From: Zavarzinella sp.
GTDB lineage: Bacteria; Planctomycetota; Planctomycetia; Gemmatales; Gemmataceae
Direction of reading: 5' to 3'
Length of the DNA stretch: 64,000 bases
Assembly (NCBI GenBank): GCA_041399155.1
Contig: JAWKTI010000001.1
Location: 2,376,290-2,440,289 of the forward strand
Part shown: piece by piece, positions 1-8,400 of the stretch
How the letters are laid out: the number at the start of each line of letters is the position of its first letter
Numbering within the stretch: position 1 is the first letter of the stretch
Program-made: the position numbers and the translations under genes
The notes under the pieces: generated by a model
Told to the model about the DNA's origin: nothing
What the model saw: the letters and a program-made list of their open reading frames with translations, nothing else
The model's database searches: none

Positions 1-2847
1 TTCGACCGCCAGAAGTCGGCCGACGAGACGGTGCTGCTCGAATACTTCGCCGGCGCCAAGGGGAAGAAGCGGGAGTGGGCGGAGTTGGACGCGCTCAAGC
101 GGTGGCTGCCGGCCGAGTTCAAGTGGGAGCGGCGGCTGTACGACACCGGCGAACTGCTGGAGGGCATCCCCATCCTGTTCCGCGACTTCGACCGCGAGTA
201 CCTGCGGCCGGCCTACCTGCTCGACGCCATTGGCAAGCGGCTCGACGCCACCCAGAAGGGGTACGTCCTGCTCGACGGGCCGGAGGGGACGGGCAAGTCG
301 TACCTCGCCCGCGGGCTGGCCGAAAAGGAGACCGACCTCGGCCTGAAGGTGCTGGCGTACTATGTGCGGCCGGGCGACCTGAGCCACTTCGCCTCGTTCC
401 TCATCGAGCTGAACCGGCAGGTACACGACAAACTGCTGCCGGCCGACAAGCGGACGTTCGAGCCGCAGGCGAAGGGGGCGAAGACTGCCGGCGAGTTGCA
501 GGCCGAGTTCGTCGACTACTTCACCACCGTGCTCGCCGGCCGGCCCGGAGCGATCCTCGTCATCGACGGGCTGGACGAACTGCCCGACTCCGACCCGACC
601 ACCCCGCTCATCACCGACCTGCTGCCCAACGCGGCGAAACTGCCGCCGAACCTGCACATCGTGCTCACCGCCCGCGGGGGCGAACTGAAACCCCGCGCCG
701 ACGCCCGCTGGCACGCCCTCTCCGCCGACGCCCTCCGCCTCACCCTCGACCCCACCTCGGCCGACAACCGAGCCCTTGTCAGCGAGTATCTCGAACGGCA
801 GAACACCACGGCGGTCGCAGAGATCCTCGCCCGCAGCGGCGGGGTGTTCCTGTACGCGTGGCACTTCGTGGCGGCATTGCGGCAGGGGGTGTTCGCCGGC
901 ACCGCCGACCTGCCGCCGGCCAAGCATTTCTACCCGGCGTTCCTCGACCGCATCCGCCAGCGGGTGGGCGACACCCTGTTCGACAGCGTTTACTTGAAAC
1001 TGCTGATGCTGCTGACAGCCGCCAGAGTGCCGGTCACGCGGGAGCAGATCGAGCGGTGGGGCATCCCGGCCGACCGGCTGACGACGGCGCTGAACGACCT
1101 CCGCGACTTCGTGCGGCAACTCCGCCACCGCGATTGGCACGAGGGCCTGAGCAACGACCCCGAACCGCGGTACAAGATCGCCCACGAGGCGTTCGTGCGC
1201 TTCGCGGAGGCACACGAAGCGGAGCGACTGAAGGAAGCCCACCGCACGATCGCGACCGTGGCCTTGCGGCACAACAAGACCGAGTGGAAAGACCTCGACC
1301 CGGCCGAAGACGCCGATCTGTACGACGTACGGTTCGTGCTCTGGCACTGCGACGTAGCAGGGATGACGGTCGAGGCGAAGGTGTTGCGGAGCGATGAGTC
1401 GCTGGCGATGGGCATGTGGAGACCCGCGAGTCAACTTGAACTACACTCCCGTCATCAACTCGCAGTGGATTTGTTCGGCCAGTGCATTGTGCTGTATCGG
1501 AGTCTGGTCGACTGTGGACGTACTGAGTTGGTTTTCGACTTGGTGTCCGTTCTCAATAACTTTGGGGTAGCGCTGAGTGGACTCAGACATTTGGAAGAGG
1601 CGTTGGCATGTAACGACGAGGCTATTAGGATCATTCGCACACTGCTGTCAGAGATGGACCAAGTACCCGATATGGCGAGCCATAACGACAACATTATTAT
1701 CCATGGCAAGCTATACGACAAGGTGCATAATCATTTTGCAAATAGTTTGATTAACGCTCTCGTTGGCAAGGGGAATAGACTCAAAGAACTGGGCCGATTG
1801 CAGGAGGCGATGCCCTGCTACGACGAGGCGATCGCAATCCACAGCGCGCTGAATAATGGCGATCAGTCCGACCGGGCTAACGAATTGCTCCTCGCACAAA
1901 AGGGGAAAGGTGAAACGTTCCAACTGATGGGTCGGCTTCATGAGGCGGTGGGATGCTATGACGAGGCCATCGCCAGCCTCCGCCGGTTGGTGGAGAACGG
2001 GCAGACTGAGTTGACCACAGATCTATCCTACGCTCTCGTGAGCAAGGGGCTCGCACTCGACGAGATGGGCCAACTTCATGAGGCGGTGGCATGCTACGAC
2101 GAAGCCATCTCTATCCTCCGACAGTTGGTAGAGAACGGGCGGAAAGAACTCGCATCCAGGTTAGCTCAAGCCCTAATCAATCAGGGAAACGCCCTTACCA
2201 GGTCCAGCCTTTTCCCAGAGGCGGTGGCATGCTACGACGAGGCCATCGTCAGCCTACGCCAACTGGTGGAGAGTGGTAGGACCGAGTTGACTGACTCCTT
2301 GGCCTCTGCACTCGTGAACAGGGGGAACGCTCACGACGATGTGGGACAGTGGCCGGAGGCAATAGCCTGTTACGACAAGGGGATTGCCATCCTTCGCATG
2401 ATGGTCAATTCGGGGCGGGGCGAATTGGCTAACACCCTAGCTAAGTCGCTGATGAATAAGGGGATAGCGTTGGTTCACATGGGCGAAGAGAGAGATGTGA
2501 CGGTGTGCTTCGACGAGGTCATCCGCCTGTATTTCCAACTCTTCCAGAACGGCCAGCCGCAGATTCTGCCCTACCTGCTGCGAGGGGTGCATAGTCGCAT
2601 CTACGTGGCCATCACCCAAACCGATTGGCCGACGGCGGCCAGTGTCTTGGGACTGGGCCTTCAGGCGTTCATCGCCAAGCAGCGAGCATCCGAAATCACG
2701 CCACTCGACCAACAGCAACTGAACAGCTTGCTTGACAGCGTCGTTCGCCTTTCCGCCGAGCAGCGGGAGCAACTGCTGACCGCCGCCTCGCACGGTCTCG
2801 CTGAGTTTTTGCGAACACTTTTCGGTAGCATTCCTCCACTCGAATAA
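1..2847 (+). CDS. STAND-type P-loop NTPase with C-terminal TPR array (5' partial)
   Basis: The reading frame is open from base 1, so the true start and any N-terminal effector domain lie upstream; a GTG at 31 has no ribosome site before it. A Walker A motif GPEGTGKS is encoded at about 277-300 and a Walker B motif LVIDGLDEL near 555-585, followed by a winged-helix-like stretch. From about 1480 the protein is TPR-like, with recurring CYDEAI helices about 46 residues apart (at least five units). This effector/NTPase/repeat order is typical of STAND signalling proteins (NACHT/Avs-like), which oligomerise when the repeat region senses a ligand. The first ~1.4 kb is very G+C-rich and the TPR part clearly less so, suggesting a chimeric gene. 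The next gene starts 12 bases downstream. The STAND call is from motifs; a defence role is inferred. Confidence 0.75.
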   Translation, partial: FDRQKSADETVLLEYFAGAKGKKREWAELDALKRWLPAEFKWERRLYDTGELLEGIPILFRDFDREYLRPAYLLDAIGKRLDATQKGYVLLDGPEGTGKSYLARGLAEKETDLGLKVLAYYVRPGDLSHFASFLIELNRQVHDKLLPADKRTFEPQAKGAKTAGELQAEFVDYFTTVLAGRPGAILVIDGLDELPDSDPTTPLITDLLPNAAKLPPNLHIVLTARGGELKPRADARWHALSADALRLTLDPTSADNRALVSEYLERQNTTAVAEILARSGGVFLYAWHFVAALRQGVFAGTADLPPAKHFYPAFLDRIRQRVGDTLFDSVYLKLLMLLTAARVPVTREQIERWGIPADRLTTALNDLRDFVRQLRHRDWHEGLSNDPEPRYKIAHEAFVRFAEAHEAERLKEAHRTIATVALRHNKTEWKDLDPAEDADLYDVRFVLWHCDVAGMTVEAKVLRSDESLAMGMWRPASQLELHSRHQLAVDLFGQCIVLYRSLVDCGRTELVFDLVSVLNNFGVALSGLRHLEEALACNDEAIRIIRTLLSEMDQVPDMASHNDNIIIHGKLYDKVHNHFANSLINALVGKGNRLKELGRLQEAMPCYDEAIAIHSALNNGDQSDRANELLLAQKGKGETFQLMGRLHEAVGCYDEAIASLRRLVENGQTELTTDLSYALVSKGLALDEMGQLHEAVACYDEAISILRQLVENGRKELASRLAQALINQGNALTRSSLFPEAVACYDEAIVSLRQLVESGRTELTDSLASALVNRGNAHDDVGQWPEAIACYDKGIAILRMMVNSGRGELANTLAKSLMNKGIALVHMGEERDVTVCFDEVIRLYFQLFQNGQPQILPYLLRGVHSRIYVAITQTDWPTAASVLGLGLQAFIAKQRASEITPLDQQQLNSLLDSVVRLSAEQREQLLTAASHGLAEFLRTLFGSIPPLE

Positions 2848-2859
2848 GGAAAACCATCC

Positions 2860-5466
2860 ATGTCGCACCATCGAAATGTGGCCATTGAAAGTACATCTGG
2901 CCCGGATTTTGAAGAAGCCCGCGAAGGGTCAATCATCCGCTGGGTAAACTGTACTATTGTCGATGGCCTGCTGCGACTCGGCGAACCAGGGTGGTCCTTG
3001 GCACCGTCAGCCAAGGCGGCATTGCTGTGGCGGGCCTATCAACGCTATTCCGAACTCGTCGGATTAAAGCGGCTCGGTGGCGGGCTGTCCGGGAGTGATG
3101 TCCTGGTGTTCCGCCCAAAATTGAAAGCCCCTCCCGTAGCCAACGACCCAGACTTGACTACCAGTGGACCGATCGACGTACTCAATGGTGCATGGGGCTC
3201 ACCGCTGCTGGTTAAAACCGATCGACCAGAAAAACTTCGGCAAGAATGGACACGATACAACCTGTTTTTGCGGGATCGGCAAAGCCCGTTCATCGCCCAA
3301 CTCGAAGAGTTCCTCGTCGTCCACTCGAGCGAATCCGGCGAAGACAAGCCCCTTGCTGCCTTAATTGGTTCGTTCCTGGGCGGCGACACGTTAAAGGCAG
3401 AGCCGCTGGACAAAGTGATTCGCGGCTGTAGTGACCTGGACCGTTGCCTGAAATTACTGGATCAGGTGTATGGCCACCTCGACAGTTGGCACAACAATGT
3501 TCAAGCCCTCTCCTTGGCCCAGTGGCCTCGCGTTTTTCAATTCCAGCATGGTCTGCCACCTTCAGATGTTCATCCAGCCAACACCTCCGCAACCTGGTTA
3601 TTGTTTGGTCAGTTTAACTTCCAGAAAGAAAACCGTGATGCAACGGTGACATGGGATCAACCGACCTGGACCGGAGCCCCTTCGCCCGGACGGCAGGAAT
3701 TTTCTGCCCATTTACGATGGGAAGTTCCTTTTGGAAATACGGCCCATCTTCGTCATCATTTGATGGGGAAAGGTGATCGGACGGATGGCTTGCTCTTTGA
3801 ATTGTTGAAGATGAATGCCTACTATTCGTTGACACATGGTGATCTTCATCCCCGCAATGTGCTCTGCGATGCTGAGAATATCTGGCTGATTGATTTCGAG
3901 CATACAGGCATTGGTCCAGTTCTCGCCGATTATGCACGGATGGAAATCATGCTCCGATTGTGGTGCATCGAATTGAACGAAGGCAGCAGCAATGTCGGGC
4001 CATTAGCAGAGCAACTCGAACGGTTATTGCTGGCCCATTTCCATGGTAGTGAGAGCAGCCTGGAACCAGTACGCCAGTTGGCAGCGGGAATCGGAGCAAA
4101 TCCGGACGAGCTGTACAAGATCGCCAGTTGTATTGTCCAACTCCGCACGCTGGCTCGACGCTGGTGTCTGAAAGAATTCGTCGATGGACGTGATTACCTG
4201 GCGGTGCTTTATTTGACTGTCTTGCGGTTATTACCTCTTTCTGCTCAACCCAAAGCCTCCATGGGCGCGGGTAATCTCCGCTGGTGTATGGGGCTGTTCT
4301 GGGTGCTCGAAGAATCCCTGGACCATATTCTGGGCCGAACTCCGTTCGATCGGGGACAGCTGCCGTATGACCCTCTTCGCCTGATTTCGGCAGATTTGCT
4401 TCTTGAAGAGGGCGCGAGTGGGCGTGTTCACTACTTATGCCAGACATCTGATGGCCGAGATTTGCTGAAGCCGGTGGTGGAGTTGCAAGGGGTGTTGCAA
4501 GGGAATTACCACCATCTGGATGCCTATCAACACACGCTTTCCGTACTGGCCTACGTGGAAGCCATTCTGGCAGACCCTTTCAAGGCACTATGCCACCCCG
4601 CCTGGTTGGATGAAAAGGTATCGAAGCAAATGGCAGCGGCAGGGATGCCATTGCCACCCATGCTTTCTTACCAGAGTGCGAAGCCACTAAATTGTGACTG
4701 GCTGACTGGTGATATGCCAACACAATTGCAATCCTATTTAACGGAGCTGTTCAACAAGGCTTCCTCAGTAGAAAAGCTTCGACTCCTGCTGAAATGGTGT
4801 GCCCTGCTGCACGATGTAGGTAAGCCGGGTACCCGCACCGTACGCCAGAAGGGAGAAACGCAGGAAGTCCAGTTTATTGGCCACGAGGTATACGGTGTTT
4901 CACTGCTCGGGCGGCACCTGTCAGCGTGGTTTCCGAACAGTACTGACCGCACATTTCTCAGCGACCTGATCCGGTATCATCATACCAGCCATCAGTTGTT
5001 GGGAAATCGATTGTTCTCCGATCCAAATCTCTTGAACGGGCTCAAGCAACTTGGACATGGAGAACCGAATCGAGATGTACTGAAGCTACTCGATGAAGAA
5101 ATCGCAAAAGTCGGGGCGGAATTGCTGCCACTGCTTCTGCTGCACGGCTATGCTGACCGTTTGGCTGCGCGGGGTGTGAAGCAAAGCCAACCGGTGAGTG
5201 AGTGGGCTGAAGCCACCCTGGCATTCCTCAATGGACTACGGCTTTACCCGGATTTGACAAAAGCAGCCGAAATGAAGAAGGAGAGAGAAGCGAACATCAG
5301 TAATGCTGCCCGTCAATACGCTGCCGAACTCGGGCAATCGGGCCGGGCCATCGGCGTGCTGAAGCAGCACCTCACTGATCAATCCGGCACCACGGATGAA
5401 CTGTTAGCGTGGCTGCGTGCACATATCACACTCCAGGATCTTACCCAGCTGTTGGGAGAGAAATGA
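2860..5466 (+). CDS. Aminoglycoside-phosphotransferase-like kinase fused to HD phosphohydrolase domain
   Basis: 868 residues. The N-terminal half carries an APH/choline-kinase signature: HGDLHPRN at residues 326-333 (H-G-D-x4-N catalytic loop) and IDFEH at 344-348 (metal-binding Asp). The C-terminal third has an HD-type metal phosphohydrolase arrangement like that of tRNA nucleotidyltransferase HD domains: LLHDVGK (H651-D652), GHEVYG (H675) and RYHH (707-708). Both active sites look intact, so the protein could both phosphorylate and dephosphorylate or hydrolyse a substrate, but no substrate can be named. It sits 12 bases after the STAND-TPR gene and overlaps the next gene by an ATGA, so the three are probably one operon. 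The domain calls are sequence-based; a role in a nucleotide- or phosphate-based conflict system is inference from the flanking STAND genes. Confidence 0.75.
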   Translation: MSHHRNVAIESTSGPDFEEAREGSIIRWVNCTIVDGLLRLGEPGWSLAPSAKAALLWRAYQRYSELVGLKRLGGGLSGSDVLVFRPKLKAPPVANDPDLTTSGPIDVLNGAWGSPLLVKTDRPEKLRQEWTRYNLFLRDRQSPFIAQLEEFLVVHSSESGEDKPLAALIGSFLGGDTLKAEPLDKVIRGCSDLDRCLKLLDQVYGHLDSWHNNVQALSLAQWPRVFQFQHGLPPSDVHPANTSATWLLFGQFNFQKENRDATVTWDQPTWTGAPSPGRQEFSAHLRWEVPFGNTAHLRHHLMGKGDRTDGLLFELLKMNAYYSLTHGDLHPRNVLCDAENIWLIDFEHTGIGPVLADYARMEIMLRLWCIELNEGSSNVGPLAEQLERLLLAHFHGSESSLEPVRQLAAGIGANPDELYKIASCIVQLRTLARRWCLKEFVDGRDYLAVLYLTVLRLLPLSAQPKASMGAGNLRWCMGLFWVLEESLDHILGRTPFDRGQLPYDPLRLISADLLLEEGASGRVHYLCQTSDGRDLLKPVVELQGVLQGNYHHLDAYQHTLSVLAYVEAILADPFKALCHPAWLDEKVSKQMAAAGMPLPPMLSYQSAKPLNCDWLTGDMPTQLQSYLTELFNKASSVEKLRLLLKWCALLHDVGKPGTRTVRQKGETQEVQFIGHEVYGVSLLGRHLSAWFPNSTDRTFLSDLIRYHHTSHQLLGNRLFSDPNLLNGLKQLGHGEPNRDVLKLLDEEIAKVGAELLPLLLLHGYADRLAARGVKQSQPVSEWAEATLAFLNGLRLYPDLTKAAEMKKEREANISNAARQYAAELGQSGRAIGVLKQHLTDQSGTTDELLAWLRAHITLQDLTQLLGEK

Positions 5467-8400
5467 TGAATGTCCCATCCCACTTACCCGCCTTTCTGGC
5501 CATCAAGTGGCAGGAGTTTCAAGAAGAAACAAACCCACGTTTGAAGTTATGGACTTTGTGTGAGGTCTATGAAATCCTGCTCCGTTTTGGTACCGCAGTT
5601 ACTTTGGCTGAATTTCGAGCATTACCTGATGGAGACGCCCGATTCGATACCGCAATATCCACGATAGCGCCAGAAATTGAAGGGCCAAGCCTGGGCAAAT
5701 GGCTTGGTTTGCTGAAAGACCTGACCGACCAATTCCAGCCTTCTGATCAGCTAGTGCTGCCCGAGTTTGGAATAATCTCGGAGACACTTTTTGAATATTC
5801 TCCCGAGAAACCAGTCGATTGGACCGCTTCACTGTTACATATTCGCAATACTCTTGCCCACGGCGGAAGTATCAATCAGAAGGCTGCGGAACGCCTGCTC
5901 GAGGAGTGGGAACCGAAAGTTGCAGATTTGATCGACCTGCTCGCTTTTCTCGCCAATTGCAAGTTGGTCTGGTTTGAAAATGGCATCGCACACAACATCG
6001 AACCAGACGGTCGACAAGGTGAAATCATACCTCTAGCTACGGAACTCAGCGACAACCTGGCAGCTACTGGCCTCAATCGTCGTGTTTTACTCCTCCGGGA
6101 GAATCGATGGATCGACCTCTGGCCACTGTGTGATTTCGCAGCCACGACAATGCCAGGTTTCGGTTCGATCGTTACCAGCCAAAGCTCAACCCCACAAATA
6201 TACTTTCGGGCAGAAAAACGCCGCCTACTCTATGCTGCTCTCGGTAGTGATCTGCCGATTCATCAGTCAACCGACCAGCTCGCTGCCTTTCGAGCCTTCT
6301 TCCGTCTCGACCGTCCCACGGAGAAATCGGTAGGTATTACCGCTGACTTCGCAGGCGACATTGCTGCCGAAGCAAAAGCAATGTGTGGGCGACGAGAGCA
6401 ACTGCTGGAACTGAAAAAGGTAGTAAAAAAAGCCTCCTGCGGGGTGCTGTGGGTGTCCGGACCTGGTGGCATTGGCAAGAGCTATTTGATCTCCAAGTTT
6501 GCCCAGAATCAACTTGGCTCCAACCAGTATATCACCGTGTTCTGGCGGTTCCGGGCCAACGATGCCGACCGCTGCAACCGGCACGCCTTCTTCCGTCACG
6601 CCATTCGTACCTTGAGCGATCCGAAATTCGGCTTACGCTCCGAGCCGACCTTCCCGTCTCTCGATCCTTCGCAGTTGCTCGTTCAGTTTCTCGATTTACT
6701 CCGGGATGCTAATACTCGGAATCCTGAGCGCCAGGTGCTGTTCATTCTTGATGGCATGGACGAGATTGCCCGCTCCGATGGTGACTTTGTGCGATCGATT
6801 GCCGACTGGCACTTTGGTCATGCCATCTGGCTGTGCGTTGGCCGCCACGAGGGCGACCAGATCCCAACCATCTTCGCCACAGACCGCTGCCAGCATGTCT
6901 TTCCAGGTGGATTACCGGGGATGGCATCGACGGAAATCCGTGAGATGATCGATGCCCGCATTGGCAGCCGCCTGAAAGATCTCTTGAGACAGGACGAAGA
7001 TGCAGATGACGGAACGAAGAATGAGCTTGTCGACGCAATCGCCGCCCGAGCTGCGGGCCTGCCATTGTACGTTCACTTCGTCTGTGAAGATTTGCTTTCG
7101 GGCCAACTGCCTCTTGATAGCACCTTGCCTTCCCGGTTGCCGAACAAGTTGGAGGATTACTTCGAGAAACTGCTCAAACAAGCTGAGGCTGATGACGAGG
7201 ATGCAATTCCTTCTCCACTGATTGCGGTCTGTGCTTGGGCACTGGAGCCGCCCACAGAAGATTTTTTGCTGGAGCTGCTTGCACGCCGCGAAGTGCTCGA
7301 CCGAGTCGATCCAGCATATAGTCGCAATCGACTGCGATCTGTCATAGACCGTGTGGGGAGCATTCTGCGCCCAGTACAACTTGCCGATGGGAAACTTGGC
7401 TACGAGCCCTACCACTTAACATTTCGTGATCACATCCGCGAGGATCGTACTGACCGCCGACGTATTCAGAATCGCAAAGCACGCGAAGTCTTCGTTCAAA
7501 TGACGTTGGATTGGCTCAAACTTCCCATCGATAGCGATGCCAGGCAATACGTTTTACTGCATGGCAGCGAACATCTGCTGCAAGAGAAACGCTACGACAA
7601 CCTGACCTCGCTGGCCCAAGACGAGGAGTTTCTAGCTGCTCAGCGCAGGGAACTGCCAACCGATCCATCCGCCAATATCCGCACGTTGCAGCACGCCCTG
7701 ACTGGGGCTTGCGAGCAGGACAGCGGAGTTCGGATGGCCGAGGCCGTGCTTCGCCTCGCGGATGGTTATCAGCAGTTCCATAACGCCTCACCGCTGGAGT
7801 TGCTCCGTGCTGGCAAACTTGATGGGGCCATGACGCTGGCCGACCTACAAGACGCGGAACGCCGGGTACTGTGGTATCTGCTGCTGGCGTGGGAAATGAG
7901 CCACCGCCACCAAACCGATGCCATCCCGACCGTCCTGCGCCGCTTATTTCAGAGGGCCAATCCTATATTGGATAATTGGAAAGCCGATTTGACTTGTGAT
8001 CTGCTGACATGGCTCACTCCTGAGGTGTTTCCGCAATTTCTGGAAGCAGCTATGGCCCTGCTTCCGCAACAGATATATGTCAAGGTCGTTGAACAATTGC
8101 TGAAACAATACAATCCCACGTTGAACGAACCGGAACTGCGAGCATCAATAGATCATGCCATGCTGAAGACCAATTGGCAAGAACTTTGGCATGTATGCTC
8201 CCGAATCGCTGAGGCCATCCCTAAAGAGTGGGACCGCACGACGGCCTTGACAGAGATCGCCGTAAACCAAGCTCAGGCGGAAAACGTGGACGCGGCCATC
8301 AAGACCGCTGAGGCCATCCCTAAAGAGTGGGGCCGCACGACGGCCTTGACAGAGATCGCCGTAAAACAAGCTCAGGCGGGAAACGTGGACGGAGCAACAG

